Source: Candidatus Defluviibacillus avedoerensis
GTDB lineage: Bacteria; Pseudomonadota; Gammaproteobacteria; Burkholderiales; Burkholderiaceae_C
Assembly (NCBI GenBank): GCA_016703665.1
Contig: JADJBS010000020.1
Span: forward strand, 1-64,000
Direction: 5' to 3'
DNA length: 64,000 nucleotides
Shown here: in pieces, positions 53,115 to 61,972 of the stretch
How positions within the stretch are numbered: the stretch's first letter is position 1
Layout: the number at the start of each line of letters is the position of its first letter
Made by a program: the position numbers and the translations under genes
Notes under the pieces: generated by a model
Databases searched by the model: none
Told to the model about the DNA's origin: nothing
What the model saw: only the letters and a program-made list of their open reading frames with translations

Positions 53115-53423
53115 ATGAAACGTGTTCTTCTCGCTGTTGCCGCCACTTTGACTTTGGCTGCAGCCCCTGCTTTTGCTGACCAGGCATTGGCCACTGCCAA
53201 GAATTGCATGGCCTGCCATGCAGTTGACAAGAAAGTTGTGGGCCCTGCCTACAAGGAAGTCGCCGCCAAGTACAAGGCCGACAAGGGCGCGGTAGACAAG
53301 CTGGCAGAGAAAATCATGAAAGGTGGCTCTGGCGTTTGGGGTGCAGTGCCCATGCCAGCCAATGCGCAAGTGAAACCAGACGAAGCCAAGAAGCTGGCTG
53401 CATGGGTCATGGCAACCAAGTAA
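53115..53423 (+). CDS. Periplasmic cytochrome c, class I (c551/c552 type)
   Basis: A 102-residue protein. The signal peptide is MKRVLLAVAATLTLAAAPAFA. The mature part starts DQALATAKNCMACHAVDKKV, with the CxxCH heme site near residue 32 and a distal methionine in AVPMPANAQVKP near 80. KVVGPAYKEVAAKY is typical of the c551/c552 group that carries electrons between cytochrome bc1 and oxidases or nitrite reductase. CAAGAGGTC precedes the ATG. A strong terminator follows. The partner enzyme is not shown. Confidence 0.94.
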   Translation: MKRVLLAVAATLTLAAAPAFADQALATAKNCMACHAVDKKVVGPAYKEVAAKYKADKGAVDKLAEKIMKGGSGVWGAVPMPANAQVKPDEAKKLAAWVMATK

Positions 53424-53481
53424 CAATTACTTGATGGGGGTGTCTCCCCTTCTTGGCACTCTGTCAGGAAACCGACACGTT

Positions 53482-53512
53482 AAAAAGCCCGCAGTTCTTG
53501 TGGGCTTTTTTT
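53482..53512. terminator. Intrinsic terminator after the cytochrome c gene
   Basis: AAAAAGCCCGCA and TGTGGGCTTTTT form a 12-bp stem with one G-U wobble around GTTCT, followed by more Ts. The A-run on the left gives it a bidirectional shape, so it may also end the convergent pilus operon whose last stop lies at 53542. Confidence 0.85.
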
Positions 53513-53541
53513 GTGCAAGTAAGCAATGAAAAGACTTGCTC

Positions 53542-54909
53542 TTATTGATTGGTCTGAACGCTGCCGTTGGTGCTGGAGGTGCTGGAGGTGCTCGGTGCGA
53601 GCATTGTCCGCTGCTGCCGAATCAACTGAATGGCCTCATCAGCTTGTTCGACTTTCGAGGCGCTCATGTCACTTAAGTCGCGCACGTCCTGAACGATGCG
53701 GGGACTGATGATGACAATGGTTTCAGAGTTGTTGACCACATCGGTGGTAGTAGAAAACAACCGCCCCAAGACTGGAATATTGGCGAGCCCCGGTATGCCA
53801 GTGGACTGCGTACCACCAGAATGCTTGAGTAAACCACCAATGAACACTGCCTGACCGTCTTCGCACAGAAACTCCGTGGTCACCTCAGTGCTCTTTTTGC
53901 TCGGAATGCCCGCGTCAACGGTGGCCGTGCTGACCTCAGGGTGCACTTTGAGCAAGATACGGCCCTTCTGATCAACCGATGGTGTTACGCGCAAAATAAC
54001 ACCAGATTCCAGGAACTGAATACTCTCAGTGGTGACCTGATTGATGGTTGTCGTCACCTTGTACCCGGTGCTGTTTCCAATAACTGTCTTGGCTTCCTGG
54101 TGCTCAATTGCAAGCAGCCTGGGCGATGAAATGGTTCGCACACGATTGCGTGTTGCCTGAGCCTCCAGAAAGACATTCAGGTTCCGGTTCACCAGACCAA
54201 AGAAGAACCCACTGCGCGCCGCACCTGATGCATTGCTGCCCTGAGACAGTCCATTCGTTCCGAAGCTGCCGCTGGAGCTGTTCGGGCCGGAGCCACCAAA
54301 CACCTTGCTCCAGTCAACACCAAAGACTTCACCATCGTCCAAGATGACTTCCAGAACACGCGCCTCAATGAGCACTTGTCGAGGTTGACGATCCAGTTCC
54401 TCAAGCAACTTGGCGGCACGCGCAATGTGATTGGGCAAGTCCTCGACAACGATCATTCTTCTTTGCAACAACGGCGTTACTTTCCCAACGCGGGACATGT
54501 GCTTAGACAGAATTTCAGCGACTTGGCGAGGGTCGCTGTAGTTGACATTGAATGTACGCATCTGTACGTAACTCGAAGGACTGTCCAGCCCAGCATCCTT
54601 GCGCTCAAGCACCACATAGTCGCCATTGCGGTACTCGACCGTATAGCCCCCCGCTTCGGCGATCCGGTAGATGGCATCTTGAACCGTCACGTCGTAGAGG
54701 TTGACCGAGATGTTACCCATCACCCCGCGCGACAAAATGATATTCACTCGCTCTTTTCGGGACAGGACATCAAAAGCCTCTTGAATCGAGGCGTCTCGAA
54801 AATTGAGCGTGATGCGCTCTGCTTCAGCCCTTGGTTCGGCCGCGAAGGACAGCCCCAAACTCCCCCCCGCGATCACCAGGCTAACCAATAAGGTGCCAAT
54901 TTTTGTCAT
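53542..54909 (-). CDS. mshL: MSHA-type pilus secretin (MshL-like)
   Basis: A 455-residue outer-membrane secretin that forms the pilus exit channel. The signal peptide ends near residue 24 without a lipobox cysteine, unlike Vibrio MshL. An STN-like domain (ITLNFRDASIQEAFDVLSRK) covers about residues 30-85. N1-type domains follow (RTFNVNYSDPRQVAEILSKH and RQVLIEARVLEVILDDGEVF). The secretin core shows ISSPRLLAIEHQEAKTVIG, SGVILRVTPSVDQKG, FIGGLLKHSGGTQSTGIPGL and NSETIVIISPRIV. The tail is a Ser/Thr-rich low-complexity string (TSSTSSTNGS). The start overlaps the previous gene's stop by four bases. Confidence 0.9.
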   Translation of the reverse strand: MTKIGTLLVSLVIAGGSLGLSFAAEPRAEAERITLNFRDASIQEAFDVLSRKERVNIILSRGVMGNISVNLYDVTVQDAIYRIAEAGGYTVEYRNGDYVVLERKDAGLDSPSSYVQMRTFNVNYSDPRQVAEILSKHMSRVGKVTPLLQRRMIVVEDLPNHIARAAKLLEELDRQPRQVLIEARVLEVILDDGEVFGVDWSKVFGGSGPNSSSGSFGTNGLSQGSNASGAARSGFFFGLVNRNLNVFLEAQATRNRVRTISSPRLLAIEHQEAKTVIGNSTGYKVTTTINQVTTESIQFLESGVILRVTPSVDQKGRILLKVHPEVSTATVDAGIPSKKSTEVTTEFLCEDGQAVFIGGLLKHSGGTQSTGIPGLANIPVLGRLFSTTTDVVNNSETIVIISPRIVQDVRDLSDMSASKVEQADEAIQLIRQQRTMLAPSTSSTSSTNGSVQTNQ

Positions 54910-55295
54910 TGCTTGTCCTTTGCCTGTGCAGAACCAGCCGCATTTTTCAATTTCGTCATACCTACAACAATTTGTTCTCCGCCCTTGGAAAAAACAGCTT
55001 CACCCAGGCCAACCTGAATCAAGCGGTAGCCATCGAGTGAGTCGTTCAGTCTCAGCACCGATCCATTCAAGACCACCATGGAGTTTTTTCCTGCATTGAC
55101 CACCGTGCTAAGCCTGGGCTCCCAAACCGTCGGCTCAATCGGCAATACATCCGTTGAAGCTTGATTGACAGATTTAGCAGACAACGAACGCACCGGTGGC
55201 GCAAACACATCACGGCGCAAAGTCCCCTCGGCAAAGCAGGCACAACAAGACAGCGTCAATACGCACACTGTCGCTGCCACATGCATACCACTCAC
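54906..55295 (-). CDS. Pilus assembly periplasmic protein (MshK-like)
   Basis: A 129-residue exported protein. The signal sequence VLTLSCCACFAEG contains cysteines that could form a lipobox. RRDVFAPPV near residue 28 resembles the opening of PilP/GspC-type homology regions, and VVLNGSVLRLNDSLDGYRLI followed by GLGEAVFSKGGEQIVV resembles the MshK/GspC HR beta-strands. It would bridge the inner-membrane PilN/PilO-like proteins and the secretin encoded just downstream. Assignment rests on position and this weak motif. Confidence 0.65.
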   Translation of the reverse strand: MSGMHVAATVCVLTLSCCACFAEGTLRRDVFAPPVRSLSAKSVNQASTDVLPIEPTVWEPRLSTVVNAGKNSMVVLNGSVLRLNDSLDGYRLIQVGLGEAVFSKGGEQIVVGMTKLKNAAGSAQAKDKQ

Positions 55296-55873
55296 TTGCC
55301 AGCTCCCGCACGGGTAGGAAGGTACATGGACAGTCGGAGGGACGCTTTCATTCTCGCATCGCCGCTATCGGGGCGCACATCCAGTTCAGTAATTGAGCCA
55401 CGATGCCCAAGCCTTTCGTTCAAATTCAACATCCAGTTTGCCAACGCGGGATAGGGGGCTGCCACGGTCACATCGTAGGTAAGCTGGTCAAACCCGGCAG
55501 CCGTCTTGACCTCACCAGGGTGGACTCCCATCAGCGTAAGACCCGCTGCGCGCGATGAGCTATCCAGGATTTCCAGCAATGAGACGACAACACGGTCCCT
55601 CGCACCCGCCAAGTGCATTTCGCCATCAATTCTGTCAGACAGTGCCTTGTTGTCGCGCTCCAGCATCTCGATCTCAGTCGAAGGTCCGCCACGGACACTG
55701 AGTGCCTGACCTAACATGTGGCCGGTGGCCGCCAATCGCTGGTATTCGGTAAAAGGCTTTTTGAGCACAAACAACCAGCCCTCGATGCAGACAAACACAA
55801 CCAGCAAGAGAGCCACCAAGGGTGGCAAACGGGGATCCCGATCCGCCAGCAGTCTGAACAATCGACTCATCAT
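55292..55873 (-). CDS. PilO/MshJ-like pilus assembly inner-membrane protein
   Basis: A 193-residue protein. One membrane helix (PPLVALLLVVFVCIEGWLFV) lies near residue 18, then a coiled coil (LEEIDSSSRAAGLTLM region) and a ferredoxin-like C-terminal domain ending in a positively charged tail. In MSHA systems this is the MshJ/GspM slot. It overlaps its neighbours by four bases on both sides. Identified by position and topology. Confidence 0.7.
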   Translation of the reverse strand: MMSRLFRLLADRDPRLPPLVALLLVVFVCIEGWLFVLKKPFTEYQRLAATGHMLGQALSVRGGPSTEIEMLERDNKALSDRIDGEMHLAGARDRVVVSLLEILDSSSRAAGLTLMGVHPGEVKTAAGFDQLTYDVTVAAPYPALANWMLNLNERLGHRGSITELDVRPDSGDARMKASLRLSMYLPTRAGAGK

Positions 55874-56493
55874 GGTCGACTCCCTTCAGATTCAAGAAAA
55901 AGGACGAGGGTGAAATCAAGGGCACTAACATCACCCACCCACTGCAATTTGGTGTCGAGCAGATCCACCTTCTTAACCCCCTGCTGAGTGCCCAAAGTAC
56001 GCATATACGCCGCAAGTTTGCTGTGGTCTAGCGCGTGCCCGGTAAGCTCTGCATCAAACCCTGCGGGCAGCGCGACAGGTTCATTTTTCAGCACGCTAGT
56101 GACCGCAAGCTTCAGCACGGCCATGTCCTCAAACCGGGTCGAATTTTGAAGACGCAGCGTCTCAAGCCAGACGCCATCAAGATGGGGGGCATCAAGTGAG
56201 CGCAAGACTATGGAAACCTTTTTTCCGCTGCGCAGGCGCGCCAACGCCGATATTTGCTCTTCAAGACGCTGCTTGCGCTGCTTGAGTTCATTGACTGAAG
56301 ACAATTGCCGCTGTGAACTGCCGTCCCGCTCCCGCAGACTCGCAATTTCTCTTTGCTTTGATGCAATCAGTAAATTCAGGATACCCCAGCAACTGAATAT
56401 AAATATCACTGCAACGAGCATGGCAAGCGCAAATCTGCGCAGCATGCGTTTCGCTTTTTGCGCCTGCCGGAACTCACTTGGGATCAGATCCAT
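55870..56493 (-). CDS. PilN/MshI2-like pilus assembly inner-membrane protein
   Basis: A 207-residue PilN/GspL-C-type protein. A basic N-terminus (DLIPSEFRQAQKAKRMLRRF) is followed by one membrane helix (LAMLVAVIFIFSCWGILNLL) and a coiled coil (REIASLRERDGSSQRQLSSV and LKQRKQRLEEQISALARL), then a ferredoxin-like fold. The N-terminal sequence binds the groove of PilM-like actin folds. It overlaps the PilM-like gene by ten bases. Confidence 0.75.
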   Translation of the reverse strand: MDLIPSEFRQAQKAKRMLRRFALAMLVAVIFIFSCWGILNLLIASKQREIASLRERDGSSQRQLSSVNELKQRKQRLEEQISALARLRSGKKVSIVLRSLDAPHLDGVWLETLRLQNSTRFEDMAVLKLAVTSVLKNEPVALPAGFDAELTGHALDHSKLAAYMRTLGTQQGVKKVDLLDTKLQWVGDVSALDFTLVLFLESEGSRP

Positions 56494-57620
56494 GCCGGCC
56501 TTTCAGAGAATTCCCTCAAAGCCAAACCAGTCGCCATCACGATGCCAGACTTCATGCCCAAGGTGGGGTCTGCCATTGAGTCTGCCGCGCGAACAGCAAA
56601 CATGCCAATGGGGTTCACAGGCATGATGGGCACTTGGAGCGCCTTTTCCAGGCCAGCAAGCAAACTTGGATAGCGAGTTGCGCTGCCCACAAGGTGGATC
56701 ACATCGACCGACTTGCCACGCGTTTTGGAAGCCATGTAAACCAGCGTCTTGTTGATTTCTTGCTGAAGTGACTGAATTTCAGGATGCAACACTTCAAGAA
56801 CCGCATGCTTGGTGTCCAGGATGTCTCCACTGGGTCCCTCCAGGTGATGCAGCAAATGGCGTGCAAGGTCGTCGGTCATCCCCAATACGGCCACCAAGCG
56901 TGCCACCAGCCGGGACTCGGAAAACTGAATCGGTCTGTCCAGAATCAGTCTTCTGCCCCAAATCACCGAAAGAAAGCTGGAGTGTTCACCCACATTCATC
57001 ACAAGGGCATTGGGCAGTTTCGGAAAATCGCTCCAGTTCTGAGCACCCGAGTGGCGAACAACACGCGCCAGAGCATTCGGACCGACGTCCAAAGATTGAA
57101 CATTCAGACCCGCAGCCGTGAGCGCTTCGAGGTACGTCACCACATCGCGTTTAGGTGCCATGGCGACCAGAGCCTCGCCTACTTCAGTTTCGGATTCGTT
57201 CTGTCGCAGATTGATGAAATCAACCACCATTTCATCCAGATCTGCACCCATGCGCTCGCGTAACTCGGCAACCAGACATTGCTCGTCGCTTTGTCCCCTC
57301 AGTCGCTTGTAGTCCATCATGCTGATTTTGACCACCTGGGCTGAAAGGCTGGAAACCACTTTGCTTCCTGCGAAAGGATGGGATGCTTTTGCCCGCCGGA
57401 TGGTGTCGCGCAAGCGTTGGGGATGTTGAATGCACTCGACCCTGGCGTTTGGCATCGGAATTGCGGCTAACGCACGAACGCGAAGGTACTTATCGGTTTC
57501 CTCCATCTGGACGAGATTGACCGAATCACGCCCCAAAAAGAGCCCTATCGCCGACGGCTGCGCAAACCGGTTGGCGACGTTTCGTGAAAGTTGAATCAGT
57601 TCTGGCAGGGCAAAGCGCAT
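56484..57620 (-). CDS. PilM/MshI-like actin-fold pilus assembly protein
   Basis: A 378-residue cytoplasmic actin-like protein that would bind PilN and link the assembly ATPase to the inner membrane. QPSAIGLFLGRDSVNLVQME near residue 19 is the first actin-fold strand, with the usual G-x-D pattern shifted. LVMNVGEHSSFLSVIWGRRL near 205 is the second nucleotide-binding strand, and DVIHLVGSATRYPSLLAGLE near 320 the third. The start is a choice: a GTG at 57710 would overlap the previous gene by 23 bases, whereas the ATG at 57620 begins near the first recognisable family sequence. Confidence 0.78.
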   Translation of the reverse strand: MRFALPELIQLSRNVANRFAQPSAIGLFLGRDSVNLVQMEETDKYLRVRALAAIPMPNARVECIQHPQRLRDTIRRAKASHPFAGSKVVSSLSAQVVKISMMDYKRLRGQSDEQCLVAELRERMGADLDEMVVDFINLRQNESETEVGEALVAMAPKRDVVTYLEALTAAGLNVQSLDVGPNALARVVRHSGAQNWSDFPKLPNALVMNVGEHSSFLSVIWGRRLILDRPIQFSESRLVARLVAVLGMTDDLARHLLHHLEGPSGDILDTKHAVLEVLHPEIQSLQQEINKTLVYMASKTRGKSVDVIHLVGSATRYPSLLAGLEKALQVPIMPVNPIGMFAVRAADSMADPTLGMKSGIVMATGLALREFSERPAWI

Positions 57621-57687
57621 GAAAAGCCATTCAATGGTGCGGTGATGATAATACGCAGCCCATCTGAGCGCTGGCGAATGGGAAATG

Positions 57688-58668
57688 TCAGCCTGGGCCG
57701 TTGGTTCCACAAGGTTGCAGATAGTTGAAGTCCATTTTCGGCCTCTTGGACCCGGTGCTGGAGTCGCTCAAAGACAGGTCGATGGTGCTGAAAATACCGG
57801 GTACCGTTGCCACTCTGATCCCGTTGTTTGCATAGCGTCCTGTCATCCAAGCAAAAGCGGTTTGGGTGAGGTCGAAATCCAGCCAATCGTCTGCCGCCAC
57901 TAAGAATGGAAGCTTTGCAATGTATGTGGGGTGGAAATTACCGCCAGCGGTCCACGCAGCGCTGCCGTTGCTGGTGAACCAGTTTGCGCCCGTTTCAGTC
58001 CAACTGCTGTTCATGCGGTAAACACTGCTGGCTGCACTCACATAGCCGGACCCATCCTCACGCATTGACAGTGTAGTGAGCTTATCCGCCGCTCCATTTG
58101 ATTGACGACTGGTTTCCGGGATCGCACCTGCCGGAAAAACGGCCGGAAGATCAAACTTGACCAAGGCTGTTCTGCTGTTGGAGATACGCATCAGATCGTC
58201 CACTCCAAAATTAGCGGCGCTGCCAGAGACCAGGTAGGTATCAATGCCATCAGTCGCATTGGGCTGTAAGGGGTAGCTCTTTGTCGAGTTCTTGTAGGCG
58301 TAGACTGTGTTTCTGGTCAGCTTGACAGAAGTCCCATTGAAAGTGCCGGTCGAAACCAGGGTGCCAGGATTTACGATATTCCCGCTGATCGGAGCAAAGG
58401 TCGAAGTAGCTTGGTAGCTGGCACCGGCAAAGGAGGAGTTCGTGATGGTGGTAGACACGCCACTGACGTTGCAATCTGCGGTTTGAATTTTGGCCATCAG
58501 TGCCTGCAAACCGGCTTCGGCCGCATAACGAGCGCGGTCAGCATCCATCGCAAGGTTATCCCGCGACGCCTGCATGCCGTTTTCGCGGTTGAGCACGTAG
58601 GCGACGACCGCCAGCAGGCTCATGGTCAAAGAGACTGCCAGCAGAATGAATCCCTCGCTCTTCTTCAT
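57688..58668 (-). CDS. PilX/MshP-like pilin-type protein with DNRLRE-like domain
   Basis: A 326-residue secreted or pilus-associated protein. Residues 1-60 form a pilin-like N-terminus (GFILLAVSLTMSLLAVVAYV then ARYAAEAGLQALMAKIQ), typical of PilX/MshP, which lack a true leader. The rest resembles a DNRLRE domain: ALVKFDLPAVFPAGAIPETS near residue 170, MNSSWTETGANWFTSNGSAA near 225 and LPFLVAADDWLDFDLTQTAF near 260. In other proteins this domain is an adhesion or stabilisation module of surface proteins. Placed at the pilus tip it would make an adhesin. Serine/threonine content is high. Confidence 0.72.
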   Translation of the reverse strand: MKKSEGFILLAVSLTMSLLAVVAYVLNRENGMQASRDNLAMDADRARYAAEAGLQALMAKIQTADCNVSGVSTTITNSSFAGASYQATSTFAPISGNIVNPGTLVSTGTFNGTSVKLTRNTVYAYKNSTKSYPLQPNATDGIDTYLVSGSAANFGVDDLMRISNSRTALVKFDLPAVFPAGAIPETSRQSNGAADKLTTLSMREDGSGYVSAASSVYRMNSSWTETGANWFTSNGSAAWTAGGNFHPTYIAKLPFLVAADDWLDFDLTQTAFAWMTGRYANNGIRVATVPGIFSTIDLSLSDSSTGSKRPKMDFNYLQPCGTNGPG

Positions 58669-59165
58669 TTTGTCCCACCACCTAAGCGCAGTTGCATCGT
58701 GAGTGCCAGCGTATTGCCCACTCCGTCATCCAGCGTCATACTAAAAATACCGGTGTGTCTGTCCAGTGGAAGCATGCTCGGAACGGTTGCCGTGAAAGCA
58801 CTCACATTTCGGGCAATTACCCCGGTGCCAGCGCAGCTGGCATCAGTGGTCACCGTTTCAATCAACTGTCTGGTGGTTGAATTCCGACAGTACATGACGG
58901 GCGCTAACCATGTCCCGGTAGTGCCCGCAGTCGGCGTCGTCAGTTGTTGGGGCTGCGCCGCCCTGACCTGTTCCGCAATGCGGTCCATTGCGAATTGCCC
59001 CTGGTAAGCCAGCTCGTTCACACGATGGCCTTGCGCGCCAGACGTGAGTGCAACACCCACCAGAGAATTCAAACTGGCCAGCAAAATAGCCCCGATCAGG
59101 GTCGCAACAGTCAACTCCAGGAGGCTGAAGCCAGACTGGCGACGAGGATGCTGGGTCACCACCAT
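58665..59165 (-). CDS. PilW/MshO-like minor pilin
   Basis: A 166-residue prepilin. The leader MVVTQHPRRQSG ends in the cleavage motif RRQSG|FSLLELTVATLIGAIL, followed by the hydrophobic spine helix. The rest is a small globular head (EQVRAAQPQQLTTPTAGTTG). In MSHA systems the MshO/PilW slot is the second minor pilin. It overlaps its downstream neighbour by four bases. Confidence 0.8.
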   Translation of the reverse strand: MVVTQHPRRQSGFSLLELTVATLIGAILLASLNSLVGVALTSGAQGHRVNELAYQGQFAMDRIAEQVRAAQPQQLTTPTAGTTGTWLAPVMYCRNSTTRQLIETVTTDASCAGTGVIARNVSAFTATVPSMLPLDRHTGIFSMTLDDGVGNTLALTMQLRLGGGTK

Positions 59166-59590
59166 TTCCCCGCCAAGGTGTGCAGTGCGGTGTTCTGACC
59201 AGCGCCATCCGCCTCGTAGTAAACCTTGATAAACAGCAGGCCCGTGTCGTTTGTAGAGCGATTGTTTGACGAATGGCTATAGCGATAGAAAACAACCATG
59301 CGCCGGTTGGAGGCTCCAGCTGCGTCTGAATAGATGGTGCTGACGGAGGTTGTGGTGTTGCCGCCATTCTTGTAAGTTTCGTCGTACAGATCACCAAATG
59401 GTTGACTGAGCACCTCTTCCATTTTGCTGCGCAAAAGCAGATGGCGCACCGCCGTTTGCACGGTACTCCCCCGGATACCTGCCGTCAGCGCTTCAAGCGA
59501 AGGCACCAGCAAAATCGTGATCAAAACCACGGCCAGCAGAACTTCCACATAGGCAAAGCCACGGCGGTCGCGAAGACATATCGGGCCCAT
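59156..59590 (-). CDS. GspI/MshD-like minor pilin
   Basis: A 144-residue prepilin. DRRGFAYVEVLLAVVLITIL near residue 8 is the type IV pilin cleavage and spine region. The glutamate at +5 is present. The head is short. Position in the operon suggests a PilV/MshD/GspI role in priming the pilus. It overlaps the previous gene by ten bases. Confidence 0.78.
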   Translation of the reverse strand: MGPICLRDRRGFAYVEVLLAVVLITILLVPSLEALTAGIRGSTVQTAVRHLLLRSKMEEVLSQPFGDLYDETYKNGGNTTTSVSTIYSDAAGASNRRMVVFYRYSHSSNNRSTNDTGLLFIKVYYEADGAGQNTALHTLAGKWW

Positions 59591-59592
59591 GA

Positions 59593-60165
59593 TCAGGGCC
59601 GAGTGACCAAACCTGTCAACTCATTAAACGAGACAGTCACCGTATTCGCGCCCAAGCTGAGCTGGACTCCACTGTTGGGCTGCAACATGCCGTGGTCATT
59701 GCCAGTACCGTCAAATACCTTGAATTGGGCAGGATTTTGGGTGATCAGCAATTGGGGGCGGGGTTGCCCTCCCCCATTAAAGAGAGGCGTCAACGTGATG
59801 CCTTTCAGCACATGGCCTGTGCTGGTATCCACCGGAGCTGGCATCTTTATCAATGGATCTTTGATTTCACTGCTGGGTGAAATCTGCGCCATGCCGTTAG
59901 ACACGTACAGGTGGAGTTTATTGATGTCGGTCTTGCCATCTACCAGAATGTAGGTTGCAGTCCCCGTGGCCCCCAGCCGACGAGACTCACTAACGGCAAG
60001 CCGCAAAGCGCTGGCCACTTCTTCGGCCGCTAAATCAAGTTGATTTGGTTCATGCGCCGTCATGGAGGGCAATGCCACTACCGCAATGACGGCAATGATG
60101 GCAACCGAAATGGTCATTTCCGCCAGGCTGAAACCAGACAGCCGACACCTTTGCGGCCCAGCCAT
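59593..60165 (-). CDS. GspH/FimT-like minor pilin (MshC-like)
   Basis: A 190-residue prepilin. RLSGFSLAEMTISVAIIAVI near residue 8 is the cleavage and spine motif, with the glutamate at +5. LAAEEVASALRLAVSESRRL near residue 45 continues as the alpha helix typical of GspH/FimT. It lies two bases from the next gene and 22 bp after the major-pilin-like gene. Confidence 0.8.
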   Translation of the reverse strand: MAGPQRCRLSGFSLAEMTISVAIIAVIAVVALPSMTAHEPNQLDLAAEEVASALRLAVSESRRLGATGTATYILVDGKTDINKLHLYVSNGMAQISPSSEIKDPLIKMPAPVDTSTGHVLKGITLTPLFNGGGQPRPQLLITQNPAQFKVFDGTGNDHGMLQPNSGVQLSLGANTVTVSFNELTGLVTRP

Positions 60166-60187
60166 GACACGCGACCCAAATCAAGGA

Positions 60188-60751
60188 TCAGTGAGTCGAG
60201 AATGCAGCGTTCTTACTGTCGTTCACATTGCTGTTCATAACTATTTGCCCCGTCACGGTATCGTATGCCCATCCGCCCGTTGCGGCCGCTGGCGCAAGCG
60301 GAACTCCCGCATTGCTCACGGCAATGGCAGTGCTTCCGGTGATGGGTTCTGCTGGAATGCCCTTGCGAAGGTAAGGACCATAGGGCGTTTGAGTGTCAGC
60401 CCCTGTGCACGTGGCACCAGCAGCGTTGCTGTACTTTGTAAGCTGGTCAGTCAGTGAGGCGGATGTATTGACTGCAGCTGTACCGGCGGTGCCAGTTGTA
60501 CAGGTCAGGCCGCTGGAAACCGTCGCACCTGGGTATTTACCCCCATGCTGTGCTCTGTACAACTCGATCGCTGAGCGCATGACATTCAAATCTGCGTCCA
60601 AAGCAGACTCTTTGGCATCTGCCGTCGAGCTGGAAAACTGGGGGATGACAATGGCGGCCAGGACCGCCAGAATGATGGCAACAATCAATAACTCAACAAG
60701 GGTGAAGCCTTTTTGCGCGGCCAACCTGCCAGAGCGAATAACGGAATGCAT
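60188..60751 (-). CDS. Type IV pilin / pseudopilin (MshA/GspG-like)
   Basis: A 187-residue prepilin. AAQKGFTLVELLIVAIILAV near residue 12 is the classic class-II leader and cleavage site (KG|FTLVELL). ALDADLNVMRSAIELYRAQH near residue 55 and GKYPG follow, as in GspG. Two cysteines (LTCTTGTAG and ATCTGADTQT) may close a disulfide. It is the best candidate for the major pilin. Its gene follows the platform-protein gene by 88 bp and would be highly transcribed. Confidence 0.85.
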   Translation of the reverse strand: MHSVIRSGRLAAQKGFTLVELLIVAIILAVLAAIVIPQFSSSTADAKESALDADLNVMRSAIELYRAQHGGKYPGATVSSGLTCTTGTAGTAAVNTSASLTDQLTKYSNAAGATCTGADTQTPYGPYLRKGIPAEPITGSTAIAVSNAGVPLAPAAATGGWAYDTVTGQIVMNSNVNDSKNAAFSTH

Positions 60752-60839
60752 TTCCTGTTCCCTTCTCTACTTCAAGACTGGGATTATTGCTTAGAAAACC
60801 CGTTGCGACCAATTTGTTCACAATCGCATACCAAGCCAC

Positions 60840-61967
60840 TCAACCAGCCGCTCGGGACAGTTTGAAGATGGGCAGGATCAAAGACGCAACAATCAGCCCG
60901 ACAACAACGCCCATGACCAGGAGCATGATGGGCTCAATCGATTTGGAAATGATCTGTATTCGCTTGTTGAGATCCTTCTCATAGAAGGTCGCTATGCGAG
61001 TTAGAACCAGGCCCAGGTTGCCAGTCTCTTCGCCCGTAGACACCATTTGCTTCACCATCAACGGAATGAAAGGTGCATTTCGAAACCCGATGGACAGCCC
61101 GCGCCCCTCATTGACATGAGCACGCATGTCCTCTATGAGAGCAACGAAGACCGAGTTTTTGACCACATCCTGGCAAGCTTTCAGCGCAACAGTAATGGGC
61201 ACGCCATTGGTCAGCGAAAGGCCGAGAACGCTCAACAATTGAACCAGAGAGCCCATAACGTACAGTTCGCCCAAAATGGGTATGCCAATTTTTGCACGGT
61301 CCATCATTAGCTGACCTGCGGGACTTTTGATCCAGGCGACCACAGCCCAAACCACCACGGAAAAAACCCCAAGAACATGTGGCCAGTACACCAACAGAAA
61401 CCGGGAGGTAGCAAGCAAAACAACCGTTGTTGGCGGTAAGTCTTTGCGGATACTGGTAAACAAGTCATCAAACTTGGGGAAAATAAACATCAAGACAAAC
61501 ACGACCACCACAAACGAAAAGCAAATCAAAAATGCGGGGTAAGACAGGGTGGAAACGGTGTCGCTGCGAAGTTGGATCGCTTTTTCATCCGCTTGTTGCA
61601 GTTGCTCAAGTACTGGCCCCAGAAAACCACCCTCCTCAGCGGCGCCAACCAAACTGATGTAGGGTGTCGAAAACATCCCAGGATGGCTCGCCAAGGCCAC
61701 GGAGAAAGACTTACCCTCGCTGATTGACTGGGCAAGCGCTGAAATGACATTGGCGACGGCTGGCTGCTCGGTTTGGTCCTCCATGACATGCAAGGCCTCG
61801 AGCAAACTGACACCGGTTTGAATCAACAATGCAAGCCGCTCGGTAAAGAGCATCCGGTCGGTCAAGCTGATACGCTTGCTGGCGAACAGAACTGGGTTGA
61901 GCTTCCGCTTTGGCGCGTGCCCCGCAGAGACCGTGGCTTTTGAAGGGGACTTCAGGTCAATGGCCAC
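60840..61967 (-). CDS. mshG: Pilus/secretion inner-membrane platform protein (GspF/PilC/MshG)
   Basis: A 375-residue inner-membrane protein. Two homologous GspF domains are visible: MLFTERLALLIQTGVSLLEA near residue 38 and the second half YVMGSLVQLLSVLGLSLTNG near 235. Three membrane segments lie near residues 150-170, 195-215 and 345-370. It is the platform on which the ATPase rotates to add pilins. It overlaps nothing; the ATPase gene precedes it by five bases. Confidence 0.93.
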   Translation of the reverse strand: MAIDLKSPSKATVSAGHAPKRKLNPVLFASKRISLTDRMLFTERLALLIQTGVSLLEALHVMEDQTEQPAVANVISALAQSISEGKSFSVALASHPGMFSTPYISLVGAAEEGGFLGPVLEQLQQADEKAIQLRSDTVSTLSYPAFLICFSFVVVVFVLMFIFPKFDDLFTSIRKDLPPTTVVLLATSRFLLVYWPHVLGVFSVVVWAVVAWIKSPAGQLMMDRAKIGIPILGELYVMGSLVQLLSVLGLSLTNGVPITVALKACQDVVKNSVFVALIEDMRAHVNEGRGLSIGFRNAPFIPLMVKQMVSTGEETGNLGLVLTRIATFYEKDLNKRIQIISKSIEPIMLLVMGVVVGLIVASLILPIFKLSRAAG

Positions 61968-61972
61968 GTTGA

